Of a DNA stretch of 55,353 nucleotides, positions 34,666 to 43,835 are shown piece by piece. The stretch spans positions 1-55,353 of the forward strand of contig JAGRGQ010000004.1 in the NCBI GenBank assembly GCA_020445405.1, given 5' to 3'. Within the stretch, counting starts at the first letter, position 1. Each line of letters opens with the position of its first letter. The DNA comes from Gammaproteobacteria bacterium (GTDB taxonomy: Bacteria > Pseudomonadota > Gammaproteobacteria > Chromatiales > Chromatiaceae). Position numbers and translations under genes: made by a program. The notes under the pieces are model-generated. The model saw only the letters and a list, made by a program, of their open reading frames with translations, ran no database searches and was not told the DNA's origin.

Positions 34666-35388
34666 ATGGGTCGAGTAGCATTGGTAACCGGAGGAACCCG
34701 GGGAATCGGTGAAGCGATTTCCATTGCCCTGAGCGATGCCGGTTACACCGTCGCCGCGGTTTATGCGGGCAATGATGAAAGAGCAAAAGCATTTTCGGAG
34801 AAAACCGGGATCAAGACCTACAAATTCGACGTTTCCAATTTTGCGCAGTGTCAGTCCGGGGTTGAAAAAATCGAATCCGAGCTGGGACCGGTGGAAGTTC
34901 TGGTCAACAATGCCGGTATTACACGCGACGCCACGTTGCATAAAATGACGCCGGAACAGTGGAGCGAGGTAATACAGACCGACCTTACCTCCTGCTTCAA
35001 CATGTGCCGGGTAGTGATTGAGGGCATGCGCACCCGTTCATTCGGACGCATCATCAACATCAGTTCCATGAATGGAGAATTAGGCGGGTTTGGGCAAGCC
35101 AACTATTCGGCAGCCAAGGCAGGTATGATCGGCTTCTCCAAGGCGGTGGCCAGAGAGGATGCGGGTAAAGGGATAACCGTAAATGTGATTACCCCGGGTT
35201 TCGTTGCCACCGAGATGGTGCTGTCCATTCCGGAGAAAGTGATGACCAGTATCGTTAACGCCATTCCGGTGAAGCGTCTGGGAGAGCCTGCTGAAATAGC
35301 CCGCGGCGTGGTTTTTCTTGCATCCGATGATGCCGGTTATATCACTGGCTCCACCCTCGACATTAATGGCGGGCAATACATGATCTAG
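34666..35388 (+). CDS. phaB: Acetoacetyl-CoA reductase PhaB (copy 3)
   Basis: 240-residue short-chain dehydrogenase, same length and layout as copy 2: TGGTRGIG (8-15), NNAG (81-84), Ser134 in NISSMNG, Tyr147 and Lys151 in YSAAK, C terminus GGQYMI. One key difference: the tetrad position 106, Asn in copies 1 and 2 (TNLSS), is Asp here (QTDLTS, codon GAC). A strong AAAAGGAG site precedes the ATG and a strong terminator follows, so it is a single-gene unit. Either a PHA reductase for other conditions or a related beta-ketoacyl reductase. Confidence 0.84.
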   Translation: MGRVALVTGGTRGIGEAISIALSDAGYTVAAVYAGNDERAKAFSEKTGIKTYKFDVSNFAQCQSGVEKIESELGPVEVLVNNAGITRDATLHKMTPEQWSEVIQTDLTSCFNMCRVVIEGMRTRSFGRIINISSMNGELGGFGQANYSAAKAGMIGFSKAVAREDAGKGITVNVITPGFVATEMVLSIPEKVMTSIVNAIPVKRLGEPAEIARGVVFLASDDAGYITGSTLDINGGQYMI

Positions 35389-35413
35389 GCCGCTTTTCCG
35401 GTTTTACTTCGAT

Positions 35414-35455
35414 CGCTCCGCTGCCGGGATGTCATGCCCGGGGGCGGAGCGTTTT
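35414..35455 (+). terminator. Terminator of phaB3
   Basis: CGCTCCGC (35414-35421) pairs with GCGGAGCG (35444-35451), with CCGGG/CCCGG pairing inside the stem, and TTTT follows at 35452. It starts 25 bases after the phaB3 stop codon: a strong intrinsic terminator. Confidence 0.88.
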
Positions 35456-35542
35456 AGAACCGCGGAACTCACCATACCCGATATTGAAAATTGACCCACA
35501 CCGCTCGTGTGCCCGGCTCCGGCGGTTTGCTTTGCGGATTGG

Positions 35543-35579
35543 AAAAAAGCGGCATTCGGACCGGTCGCCCGGGTTGCCG
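35543..35579 (-). terminator. Terminator of the ptsI operon
   Basis: On the minus strand CGGCA ... TGCCG (plus 35575-35579 and 35550-35554), with further GC pairing inside, is followed by C and then six T (plus 35543-35548 are A). It is about 50 bases past the ptsI stop codon and would end the rpoN-ptsI transcript. Confidence 0.65.
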
Positions 35580-35631
35580 ACTGGCATTTCGGTTTCGTTG
35601 AACGGGCTGACGGAAAATGAGGAGTCTCCGG

Positions 35632-37365
35632 TCAGCAGTATTGTGTACAGATCTGTGACAACGCGGTAAGCGTATTCGGCCCGTCAATATTCCTCATTAT
35701 CCTGCCGACCTGTTTCGATAATGCGGCGGCGTTAAGCGAACGGACTACTCTTTTTGCCTCAAGCAGAGAGCCCGGCTGCATGCTGAATTCCCGTAAACCC
35801 ATGCCCAGCAACAACGGTATATAGCGCGGGTCGCCGGCCATCTCTCCACACATCGAGACCGGTATGCCGTGGCGGTTACCTGCGTCGATGACCATCTGTA
35901 TCAGTCTCAGAACCGATGGATGCAGTGGGTCGTACAAATAGTTGACCTCGTCGTCGATACGATCAATAGCCAGTGTGTACTGGACCAGGTCGTTGGTGCC
36001 GACGGAGAGAAAGTCAAGTTCTCTGGCGAATGCATTCGCCGCCAGTGCCGCCGCCGGCACTTCAATCATACCGCCAACACAAATGTTATCAGCGTATGCC
36101 AATCCATCCCTGGTCAGTGACTCCTTGGTCTCCTGCAGCAGTGCCTTAATCTGGTATACCTCCTGCAGATTGGAGAGCATGGGTATCATGATCTTGACCG
36201 GCCCCAGTGCGGATGCGCGCAGAATGGCCCGGAGATGCGGGCGAAACAGCTTCGGTTCCTTCAGGCAGAGCCGAATGGCACGCAGACCCAGTGCCGGGTT
36301 ACAGGTGGTCGACTCCTGAGCGCAGCTGTCCAGTCTTTTGTCGGCGCCGAGGTCCAGGGTTCTAATGGTGATGGGAAGTCCGTCAAGACCTTCCACCGCC
36401 TGACTGTAAGCGGCGAGCTGCTCCTCCTCATCTGGAGCGCCCGATCGATTCATGAACAGATACTCGGTGCGGTACAAGCCGACACCGTCGGCGGCGAGAG
36501 TGCGGCTCGCCTCGATGTCTTCAGGCAACTCTATATTCGCCATCAAATGTACCGTTTCACTGTCCAGTGTGACCGCCGGCTTTTTGATCAACGTCAGCAA
36601 CGAGGTGGCGCGCTTTTCCGATTTCCGGATCAGGTTACGGTAATGATCCAGAATGGACTTCTCATCGGTGGCCAGCAATGCGCCCTGTTTTCCGTCCACG
36701 ATCAGGCGCTCGCCCTGATTCAGGATCTGGGTGGCGTGGTGAACGCCTACCAGGGCAGGAATACCGAGACCACGCGCAAGGATGGCGGTATGGGACATCG
36801 GACCGCCACCCTCCGTGACAAAACCGGCAACACCCTGGTGTCTGAGCAGTATGGTGTCTGCCGGCGACAAGTCCTGTGCGATGATGATACGTCCATGCAG
36901 GTCGGTGGAGTCCTCGTCCTTTTTTTTCTGCAGCAGGAATTTCTGAATATGGTTTATAACATGATCGACATCATCCTTGCGGGAGCGCAGGTAAGGATCA
37001 TCCATGGCATCGAATACCTTTACCAGCGCGTCGCGCTGCAGTTGCAGCGCCCACTCCGCAGCACAGTTCTGCTCACGGATGAAATCTATTGGCACTTCAG
37101 ACAGCGCTGCATCGGCAAGCATCAGCAGGTGGGTGTCAACAAACGAGGCGATCTCTGACCAGGTTGATCTCGGGATCTTTTTTTCAACCGTGCTCAGTGA
37201 ACGGCGGGCGCTTGCCACAGCCTGCCGATAGCGATCGATTTCGTTGGCAATCTGATTGAATGGTACAAACCTGGGGGTCACCTCGATCAATCCCCGCTGC
37301 AACAGGTGGGCTCTCCCGATCGCAATGCCCGGATTTACACCGATACCTGAGCAGCAGAAGGTCAC
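35632..37365 (-). CDS. ptsI: PTS enzyme I (phosphoenolpyruvate-protein phosphotransferase)
   Basis: 577 residues, the size of classical EI; the GAF domain of the nitrogen-PTS form PtsP is absent. It transfers phosphate from PEP to HPr through His192 in GGGPMSHTAILARGLG. The PEP-binding half has TEYLFMNR and the C-terminal active Cys lies in PVSMCGEMAGDP. The start is a GTG that overlaps the ptsH stop codon (GTGA). It is the last gene of the operon. No EIIB or EIIC gene is nearby, so phosphate probably flows to regulatory PtsN rather than to sugar uptake. Confidence 0.94.
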   Translation of the reverse strand: MTFCCSGIGVNPGIAIGRAHLLQRGLIEVTPRFVPFNQIANEIDRYRQAVASARRSLSTVEKKIPRSTWSEIASFVDTHLLMLADAALSEVPIDFIREQNCAAEWALQLQRDALVKVFDAMDDPYLRSRKDDVDHVINHIQKFLLQKKKDEDSTDLHGRIIIAQDLSPADTILLRHQGVAGFVTEGGGPMSHTAILARGLGIPALVGVHHATQILNQGERLIVDGKQGALLATDEKSILDHYRNLIRKSEKRATSLLTLIKKPAVTLDSETVHLMANIELPEDIEASRTLAADGVGLYRTEYLFMNRSGAPDEEEQLAAYSQAVEGLDGLPITIRTLDLGADKRLDSCAQESTTCNPALGLRAIRLCLKEPKLFRPHLRAILRASALGPVKIMIPMLSNLQEVYQIKALLQETKESLTRDGLAYADNICVGGMIEVPAAALAANAFARELDFLSVGTNDLVQYTLAIDRIDDEVNYLYDPLHPSVLRLIQMVIDAGNRHGIPVSMCGEMAGDPRYIPLLLGMGLREFSMQPGSLLEAKRVVRSLNAAALSKQVGRIMRNIDGPNTLTALSQICTQYC

Positions 37366-37631
37366 TCTTCCTCCCCGAAGCGATTTCTGACCAACTCCTC
37401 AAGTGCGTCAATGGCACTCGCTTCATCTTCCCCATCGGTGCTCAAAGTCAGTTCCGTACCCTGGCTTGCCGCGAGCATCATTACTCCCATGATGCTCTTT
37501 CCGTTAACGCGTTGTCCCTTGAGAACAAGCTGTACATCACTGCTGTACTGGGATGCCATGGTGACGAACTTAGCCGCTGCCCTGGCATGCAGACCAAGTT
37601 TGTTGATGATCTTGATTTCTCGATTGATCAT
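37362..37631 (-). CDS. ptsH: Phosphocarrier protein HPr
   Basis: 89 residues. His15 in KLGLHARAAAKF takes phosphate from EI. Ser46 lies in NGKSIMGVMML, the site phosphorylated by HPr kinase, and the environment is intact, in keeping with hprK two genes upstream. Position after rapZ is that of npr/ptsO in other gammaproteobacteria. Its start overlaps the rapZ stop (ATGA) and its stop overlaps ptsI. Confidence 0.94.
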   Translation of the reverse strand: MINREIKIINKLGLHARAAAKFVTMASQYSSDVQLVLKGQRVNGKSIMGVMMLAASQGTELTLSTDGEDEASAIDALEELVRNRFGEEE

Positions 37632-38485
37632 GTCAACTCCCTGTGCCGGGTGATCACCGGTAGCTTAGAGGTTCTAAAGTGATTCGAGATTTTTTCTGTC
37701 AGGTAGACCGAGCGGTGCTGTCCGCCGGTACATCCAATGGCAATGGTTAAATAGCTGCGGCCGTCAGCCTGAAAACAGGGGATCCATTTATCCAGAAATT
37801 GAATGATGTCGTTCTTGAAATTCAGCACGTTCCCATCCTGTTCCAGAAAATCAGCCACTTCTTGGTCCTTTCCGGTCAGGGAACGCAGGCCGGACTGCCA
37901 GTGGGGGTTCGGCAGGCAGCGGGCATCGTAGACAAAGTCCGCATCATTGGGAATGCCATGTTTGAAACCGAACGACTCGAACAACAGCGAAAGCGTCGGT
38001 GCACTCCCGACAATAACGTGGGAGCGTATTATGTCGCGTAACTGATACATGTTGGTCCGGGTTGTATCAATGCACAGGTCCGCCGAGTCAAAAAAAGGGG
38101 AGAGTAACTTCCGTTCGAGCTGTATCGCCTCCATCAGCGGATGGCGCTCATCCGAGAGCGGGTGCCGGCGACGGGATTCGCTGTAGCGTTTTATCAGCGT
38201 ACTGTTCTGCGCTTCTAGGTAGATCAGTTGCCGTTGGATTCCTTTTTTGTTCAACGTACTCAGCAACGTCAGCGTACTGCCAAGGTCGGTGGAATGACTG
38301 CGCGAGTCAATGCCGATTGCGACCAATTCGAACAGAGGATCGTTTTTCGTAGCCATCTCCCGGGTAAGCCTGGGGAGCAGGAACAAAGGGAGGTTGTCGA
38401 TGCAGTAATAACCGAGATCCTCCAATGTCTTGAGTGCGACACTCTTGCCGGATCCGGAGAGTCCAGTCACTATTGCAAGTTTCAT
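37628..38485 (-). CDS. rapZ: RNase adapter protein RapZ
   Basis: 285 residues, matching the E. coli size. The N-terminal Walker A is GLSGSGKS (8-15), with DLGYYCIDNLPLFLLP, and the C-terminal domain carries GCTGGQHRSVYL. In E. coli RapZ presents the small RNA GlmZ to RNase E and senses glucosamine 6-phosphate. Its ATG overlaps the hprK stop codon (ATGA). In organisms without GlmZ the target is unknown. Confidence 0.94.
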   Translation of the reverse strand: MKLAIVTGLSGSGKSVALKTLEDLGYYCIDNLPLFLLPRLTREMATKNDPLFELVAIGIDSRSHSTDLGSTLTLLSTLNKKGIQRQLIYLEAQNSTLIKRYSESRRRHPLSDERHPLMEAIQLERKLLSPFFDSADLCIDTTRTNMYQLRDIIRSHVIVGSAPTLSLLFESFGFKHGIPNDADFVYDARCLPNPHWQSGLRSLTGKDQEVADFLEQDGNVLNFKNDIIQFLDKWIPCFQADGRSYLTIAIGCTGGQHRSVYLTEKISNHFRTSKLPVITRHRELT

Positions 38486-39435
38486 TTCGATTCCTGCTGA
38501 CTGTCGATGGCTTGCTGCTGTCGGCCAATGAACTCCTCCGTCGCATCGTAGCCTTTCTTCAGAAGTATGAACTGACGTACCGCTACTTCCACCAGAATCG
38601 ACATTTCCCTGCCCGGCGCAACCGGAAGTGCGACTTCCGAAATAGGGATGCCCAGCACGTCCGTATGGGAATAGCTTCCACGCAATCGATCCACCTTTTT
38701 CAGTTCAGCATCGTTCATTGGCTGCAGACGAATGATTAAACGCAGATATTTCTCCTGTTTGATTGCGCTGTCACCGAACATGGTACGGATATTTATGACG
38801 CCCAGCCCCCGCACTTCCAGAAAATCCTGCAGCAAAGCCGGACAACTGCCGCTGATTATGTCAGGTGCGATACGGGAAAATACCGGTGCATCGTCTGCAA
38901 CCAGGCGATGGCCGCGTGCTATCAGTTCCAGCGCCAGTTCGCTTTTACCGGTTGCGGCGCTGCCGGTAAGCAGTACACCCGTTCCCAGCACTTCCATGAA
39001 CACACCATGTTGCGTAGTCCGTTCCGCCAGAGCATGGGTCAGAAAGTACTGCAGTTCATCGATCAACAGCTTGTCCGGTATCGAAGAGCGCCATAGTGGC
39101 GTACCGCTTTTTTCAGAACTGCTGATGAATTGTCCGTCGACCGCAACGCCATCAGCCAGCAGAACCGCCGCAGGCTGGCTGGAGAACAGTTTATCCAATA
39201 CATCCAGGAACAGATTCCTGTCCAGACCGCTGAAATATATCAATTCCGCGCGACCAATGATCTGAATTCGATTGGGATGGATATAGTTCAGCGGTCCGGC
39301 TAATCCCTGACTGGCGGCACCTGGAAAATCCCCCTTCAGATTTCGTTCGGCGCCGGCCTGGCCCGCTATCCAATCGAGCCCCAGTCTATATTTAAGGGCA
39401 TTATAAAGGTCGCGTGAAGTGACCGGAGAAGTCAC
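38482..39435 (-). CDS. hprK: HPr kinase/phosphorylase HprK
   Basis: 317 residues. The catalytic C-terminal half has the P-loop GSAATGKS (158-165) after HGVFMEVLGTGVLLT, then LVADDAPVFSR, the HprK signature EVRGLGVINIRTMFG and the C-terminal VAPGREMSILVEVAVRQF. It phosphorylates and dephosphorylates HPr on Ser46. The start is GTG, overlapping the ptsN stop codon (GTGA). HprK is absent from enteric bacteria but found in many proteobacteria with an incomplete, regulatory PTS; its place between ptsN and rapZ supports that role. Confidence 0.93.
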   Translation of the reverse strand: MTSPVTSRDLYNALKYRLGLDWIAGQAGAERNLKGDFPGAASQGLAGPLNYIHPNRIQIIGRAELIYFSGLDRNLFLDVLDKLFSSQPAAVLLADGVAVDGQFISSSEKSGTPLWRSSIPDKLLIDELQYFLTHALAERTTQHGVFMEVLGTGVLLTGSAATGKSELALELIARGHRLVADDAPVFSRIAPDIISGSCPALLQDFLEVRGLGVINIRTMFGDSAIKQEKYLRLIIRLQPMNDAELKKVDRLRGSYSHTDVLGIPISEVALPVAPGREMSILVEVAVRQFILLKKGYDATEEFIGRQQQAIDSQQESK

Positions 39436-39902
39436 GCGCTTTGTGCCAGCCCTTCATACTGGTTGATAAGATCAAGAATGCCCTCACCGTTCTCGGTTTC
39501 CCTTAAACGGGAACAGAATTTTTCGTTACTGAATAAGGTAGCTAACTTAGCCAGCAATTGCAGATGCTCTTCGGTCGCCTGTTGCGGTACCATCAGGCCG
39601 AAAACTATATCGACTTTATGGTTGTCGAGAGCATCAAAATCAACGCCCGATTGCAGTCTGATCAAAGCGCCGCAGGCATTCTCGACACCCTCAATACGGG
39701 CATGGGGCAGGGCAATGCCCTGCCCCAGACCGGTACTGCCCAGGCGTTCCCTTTCCAGCAGTTTGTCGAAAACCTGTTCCGACGTCAGTCCCGGTGCAGC
39801 GGATGCGAGTAGTGCGCCGATCTCTTCAAGTATGCGTTTTTTACTGCCCGCCCCACTTTGGGGAACGATTCTGTCTAGTGTGAGAAAGCTCTCGGGAAAC
39901 AT
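39432..39902 (-). CDS. ptsN: PTS nitrogen-regulatory EIIA protein PtsN
   Basis: 156 residues. The phosphorylated His67 lies in GQGIALPHARIEGV, the EIIA-Ntr hallmark; LGSTGLGQG precedes it. PtsN receives phosphate from HPr and in other species adjusts potassium transport, nitrogen response and stress. GGAAGAT precedes the start codon. It is 35 bases after hpf, as in the conserved rpoN-hpf-ptsN order. Confidence 0.94.
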   Translation of the reverse strand: MFPESFLTLDRIVPQSGAGSKKRILEEIGALLASAAPGLTSEQVFDKLLERERLGSTGLGQGIALPHARIEGVENACGALIRLQSGVDFDALDNHKVDIVFGLMVPQQATEEHLQLLAKLATLFSNEKFCSRLRETENGEGILDLINQYEGLAQSA

Positions 39903-39937
39903 GAGTATCTTCCAGCCTGGGTTAACTTTTCTGCCGC

Positions 39938-40267
39938 TCAGGCGTCAGTTGATTCCGCTGCCTTGGGAACAGGACCTTTCCGATGGTTGGTCTGTTTTTC
40001 TTTGTACTTCTTGAGCTGCCGGTCCAGCTTATCGACCAGACCATCTATAGCAGTGTACATATCCTCCTCCTCACAGTCAGCGAAAATGTCCGCACCATTT
40101 ACGTGCAGCTTCGCCTCCGCCTTCTGCCGCATTTTTTCCACACTCATGATCACGTGGACATTGGTCACATGGTCAAAATGGCGCTCGAGGCGCTCAAATT
40201 TGGAGTTCACATAATTGCTCATGGCTTCTGTGATGTCTACATGGTGACCTGTAACACTTAGTTGCAT
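39938..40267 (-). CDS. hpf: Ribosome hibernation promoting factor (short form)
   Basis: About 109 residues from the ATG at 40267, which has AAGGAG in the right place; an upstream in-frame ATG is not needed. It begins MQLSVTGHHVDITEAMSNYV, with SKFERLERHF and the acidic DCEEEDMYTAIDGLVDKLDRQLKKYKEK typical of HPF. The short form supports 100S ribosome dimers together with a modulation factor. It is directly downstream of rpoN. Confidence 0.93.
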   Translation of the reverse strand: MQLSVTGHHVDITEAMSNYVNSKFERLERHFDHVTNVHVIMSVEKMRQKAEAKLHVNGADIFADCEEEDMYTAIDGLVDKLDRQLKKYKEKQTNHRKGPVPKAAESTDA

Positions 40268-40295
40268 AGTCTGCTCCTTGAGAAAAGTTAGCCCC

Positions 40296-41783
40296 TTAGA
40301 CGAGGCGTTTTCGCTCATTCGAAGGTGGAATCGCCATCGATTCGCGATACTTTGCTACGGTCCGCCGCGCCACGTTGATGCCCTGCTCAGCAAGAATAGC
40401 CGCAATTTTATTGTCGCTGAGGGGTTTTTTGGGCAACTCAGCGGTAATCAGCTTCTTGATCAGAGCTCGAATGGCGGTAGCGGAGCACTCTCCTCCCCCG
40501 GCCGTGCCGACATGGCTGGAAAAGAAATACTTGAACTCGAGTGTGCCTTGTGGCGTATGCATGTATTTTTGGGTAGTGACCCGTGATATCGTGGATTCGT
40601 GCATATCCAGTGCATCGGCAATGTCGCGCAGTACCAGCGGCCGCATCGCTTCGGCACCGTGATCGAAAAAGCCGCGTTGAAACTCCACGATTTTGGTGGC
40701 TACCCTGAGCAGGGTTTCATTGCGGCTCATCAGACTTTTGATGAACCAGCGAGCTTCCTGCATGTGATTCTTCAGGTAGTTGTTGTCATCGCTGTTATCC
40801 GCCCTTCTGATCAGTTTGGCGTACTCCGGATTAACCCTCAGTTTGGGTGTCGCTTCGCTGTTCAACTCCACGTGCCAGACCCCATCCTGCTTGCTGACGA
40901 AGACGTCCGGAACCACGTATTGGGGTTCGGTATCAGCAACCAGTGTTCCTGGCCGCGGGGTCAGCGATTGAATCAGGTGAGTGATCTCGAATAGCTCCTC
41001 GTCGGATATCTTTAACCTGCGTTTCAGCTGGTTGTGATCCTGTTGTGCCAGCAGATCGAAGTGGTCGGCGATAAGCGCAATTGCCTTATCCAGGTAGGGT
41101 TCGCCGGCAGGGCGTTGCCGTAGTTGAATAAGCAGCGATTCCTGCAGGTCACGGGCCGCGACGCCGGGTGGATCAAACTGCTGCAGGCGATGCAGTACAG
41201 CTTCCACCTCGTCAATTTCGATCTCCTCGTCACCCAGACCGGCCAGAATCTCTTCCAGGCTGGGAGTCAGATATCCGTCTTCATTGATCCCGTCGATGAG
41301 CGACATGGCGATAGCGCGGTCTACGTCGGAGAACGGGGTGAGATTGAGTTGCCAAAGCAGATAATCGTGCAGTGTGCGGGCACTTCGGCGCTGGTTCAGA
41401 TAGTCGCCGGCATCGTTACCGTCTCGGCTGGCTGCACCGGAGGAGGGTGGCATTGCACTGTCGTATATATCATCCCAGCCACTGTCGACCGGCAGCTCGT
41501 CCGGGAGGCTCCCGGACTCGGCGTTGATCTCCTTTTCGTTGTTGCTGTCATTTTCACCGCGACTGAGCTTGCCGGACTCTTCCAGCTTTCCGTTACCGGC
41601 GTTATTCGATGCTTCCCTAGTCGCACCCTCCTCCTCGGTTTCCAGCATCAGATTGGATTCAAGGGCCTCCTGGATCTCCTGTTTCAAGTCCAATGTGGAG
41701 AGCTGCAGCAGGCGTATCGCCTGCTGCAGCTGGGGAGTCATGGTCAGATGTTGCCCGAGGCGAAGCTGAATGGTCTGCTTCAT
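40296..41783 (-). CDS. rpoN: RNA polymerase sigma-54 factor RpoN
   Basis: 495 residues. Region I reads MKQTIQLRLGQHLTMTPQLQQAIRLLQLS in two parts as usual; an acidic region II follows (about 50-110, Glu/Asp/Asn-rich); the core-binding domain is about 120-330; and the C terminus has HESTISRVTTQKYMHTPQG and the RpoN box ARRTVAKYRE. It serves enhancer-dependent promoters for nitrogen, pili and other functions. The gap to lptB upstream is 252 bases, enough for its own promoter. Confidence 0.96.
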   Translation of the reverse strand: MKQTIQLRLGQHLTMTPQLQQAIRLLQLSTLDLKQEIQEALESNLMLETEEEGATREASNNAGNGKLEESGKLSRGENDSNNEKEINAESGSLPDELPVDSGWDDIYDSAMPPSSGAASRDGNDAGDYLNQRRSARTLHDYLLWQLNLTPFSDVDRAIAMSLIDGINEDGYLTPSLEEILAGLGDEEIEIDEVEAVLHRLQQFDPPGVAARDLQESLLIQLRQRPAGEPYLDKAIALIADHFDLLAQQDHNQLKRRLKISDEELFEITHLIQSLTPRPGTLVADTEPQYVVPDVFVSKQDGVWHVELNSEATPKLRVNPEYAKLIRRADNSDDNNYLKNHMQEARWFIKSLMSRNETLLRVATKIVEFQRGFFDHGAEAMRPLVLRDIADALDMHESTISRVTTQKYMHTPQGTLEFKYFFSSHVGTAGGGECSATAIRALIKKLITAELPKKPLSDNKIAAILAEQGINVARRTVAKYRESMAIPPSNERKRLV

Positions 41784-42035
41784 AAAGGCTCAGTTCAATC
41801 CTGGTACGTTATTTGTATGGTTCATCACATGTGCAATTCTAGCCGAAATTCGAAGACCAGATACAAATGCTTCTTTGCAATTTGATTGCGCTGAGTCAAT
41901 GCGCGTTGCATAGATTGTTTCGGCAGTTTTGCATGCATCTTTGATAGCCGCATATTTTTCAGTTAATAAATTGATTTTTAAAATAATATATTGGACATTT
42001 TCTGCCGCTCGGGCGGATTTTACTTCTTTCCGTCG

Positions 42036-42761
42036 TTACATGGTAAATTCGCTGCCGAGATAGACTGAGCGCACCTGTTGGTCCTCCAGTATGCTGTCCG
42101 GTTTGCCCTCGGTGATAACCTTGCCTTCGTACAATATATAGGCTTTATCGCAGATACCCAGGGTTTCCCGTACGTTATGATCGGTTATTAAAACGCCGAT
42201 CTCCCGGGAGCAGAGTTCGTGAATGATGTTTTGAATGTCTTTTACCGAAATCGGATCGATGCCGGCAAAAGGTTCGTCCAGCAGTATGAATCTGGGCTCC
42301 ATTGCCAATGCTCTTGCGATCTCCAGGCGGCGCCTTTCACCCCCGGAGAGCGACATCGCCAGATTGCCGCGCAAATGGGTTAGCCCAAAATCCATCAACA
42401 GATTGTCGCAGATTGCAAGTTGTTCATTGCGGGGCAGTTCCGCGCGCGTCTCCAGCATGGCAAGAATATTGTCGGCCACGTTCAGTTTTCGGAACACCGA
42501 GGGCTCCTGTGCCAGATAGCCGAGCCCCAGGCGGGCTCGGGCATGCATCGGGAGGTTGCTGATATCGTTGTTGTTAATGCTGACTGAGCCGTCCTCTGTT
42601 GGAATCAGGCCGGCTATCATGTAGAAGCAGGTGGTCTTGCCGGCGCCGTTGGGTCCCAACAGACCCACCACCTCGCCGCTTGCCACGTCCAGTGATACAT
42701 TGTCGACAACCACCCGATGGCGATATTTTTTTGCCAGGTTTCGGGCACTGAGCAGGCTCAT
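42036..42761 (-). CDS. lptB: LPS export ABC transporter ATPase LptB
   Basis: 241 residues. Walker [10 protein letters not shown], signature [15 protein letters not shown], Walker [14 protein letters not shown] and the switch His in [10 protein letters not shown]. It powers extraction of LPS from the inner membrane with LptF and LptG, which are not in the window. Its ATG overlaps the lptA stop codon (ATGA). Confidence 0.96.
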   Translation of the reverse strand: MSLLSARNLAKKYRHRVVVDNVSLDVASGEVVGLLGPNGAGKTTCFYMIAGLIPTEDGSVSINNNDISNLPMHARARLGLGYLAQEPSVFRKLNVADNILAMLETRAELPRNEQLAICDNLLMDFGLTHLRGNLAMSLSGGERRRLEIARALAMEPRFILLDEPFAGIDPISVKDIQNIIHELCSREIGVLITDHNVRETLGICDKAYILYEGKVITEGKPDSILEDQQVRSVYLGSEFTM

Positions 42762-43279
42762 TTTTCCGCTTTCTTCTGCGGCTGGATGGCAATGCGGACC
42801 CGTTGCTTGCCTTTTGCGCTGGCTCCCGCTTTCACTTCCCCTTTTACCCTGTCGTAGGTAATCCGGTCGCTGCGAAAAGTATCCTTGCCCTGGATTATCA
42901 CCGCATCGCCAACCATGTAGATGGTTTCGCTGTCCAGGTGGTAATCAGCTGTCTTCGCCTGACCTTTGATCAACCCTTTGCCACCTTCGGTCTGTTGCTG
43001 AAATTTGACTGGATTGCCTTCAGCCAGAATATGATCGGATTTTTCGCCCCTCTGGGTCAGCGTGACTCTGTGGGCATTCAGTTTGATGCTCCCCTGGGTT
43101 ACCACCACGTTGCCGGTATAGACGCTCACCCCCGTCTTATCGTTCAAGTCGGCGCCGTCGGCCTCCACATAGAGCGGCTGTTCCCTGTCAGATTCCAGCG
43201 CATTGCACAGCAGCGGGAGGATCAGTAAAAGGATGCCGCTCAGCCAACGGATTCGGTATCGGGAACTATTCGATTTCAT
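42758..43279 (-). CDS. lptA: LPS transport periplasmic protein LptA
   Basis: 173 residues with a signal peptide (about 1-27, hydrophobic [15 protein letters not shown]). The OstA-like beta-jellyroll is visible in [30 protein letters not shown] and [12 protein letters not shown]. It bridges the periplasm between LptC and LptD. Basic Lys/Arg-rich C terminus. It overlaps lptC by 14 bases and lptB by four. Confidence 0.94.
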   Translation of the reverse strand: MKSNSSRYRIRWLSGILLLILPLLCNALESDREQPLYVEADGADLNDKTGVSVYTGNVVVTQGSIKLNAHRVTLTQRGEKSDHILAEGNPVKFQQQTEGGKGLIKGQAKTADYHLDSETIYMVGDAVIIQGKDTFRSDRITYDRVKGEVKAGASAKGKQRVRIAIQPQKKAEK

Positions 43280-43835
43280 AACGTCCTCTCACTTTAGCCA
43301 GTAATTTCACCCGAATGGGCCGTGCAAACCAGATTTGCATGCCGGTCGATTCGACCCAATCTTTCCGGCTCTTAGCGTAAGCGTCGGCGTCGGTTTCCGC
43401 GTAGTTGCTTTTCGGCTGGACCCGCAAATCGCGGGTGATGATGTTAAATGGACGAATTCCGGGCGCCGCAGGGCGGTCAATATTCACCTTGCCCTGTAAC
43501 AATACCAGTTCCTTATCCCCCGACACCCAACCGGTCTCGGAGCGCACTTTCCAGGGCGGCCGGTCATCGTCATAGATCGTCATTCTGGGCTCGCTCAGCT
43601 CGGTAGTGTCATCATCCGGAAAATGCACCATTCTGTCCGCGGAAAGACGTTTATCGGGTTTGCCGTTCTCATCCATGGTGACGGCGGAAAAGTGATTCAA
43701 ATAGTAATCCGGGCTGTGCTGGTTCGCCGGCTGGTATTCGGTTTTTTTTTCGATCGCCCGATTCAACCAGCTGCTGCCCAGGATAAGAAACAGCAGAATG
43801 CCTCCGATCAACAGATTTTTACTGTCACCAATCAC
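43266..43835 (-). CDS. lptC: LPS export protein LptC
   Basis: 189 residues, one membrane segment (LIGGILLFLILGSSWLN, about 8-24) and a periplasmic domain with PDYYLNHFSAVTMDENG and TISDPRxT-like ELSEPRMTIY. The start is taken as the GTG at 43835, which overlaps the kdsC stop codon as GTGA; the frame stays open further but only within kdsC. With this start the length agrees with E. coli LptC (191). LptC joins the LptBFG complex to LptA. Confidence 0.9.
   Translation of the reverse strand: MIGDSKNLLIGGILLFLILGSSWLNRAIEKKTEYQPANQHSPDYYLNHFSAVTMDENGKPDKRLSADRMVHFPDDDTTELSEPRMTIYDDDRPPWKVRSETGWVSGDKELVLLQGKVNIDRPAAPGIRPFNIITRDLRVQPKSNYAETDADAYAKSRKDWVESTGMQIWFARPIRVKLLAKVRGRYEIE

Noticed and set aside
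41876..41912. TTGAT...GTCAA before rpoN as an FNR/Anr box
   Set aside because: The half-sites are too far apart for the TTGAT-N4-ATCAA consensus.
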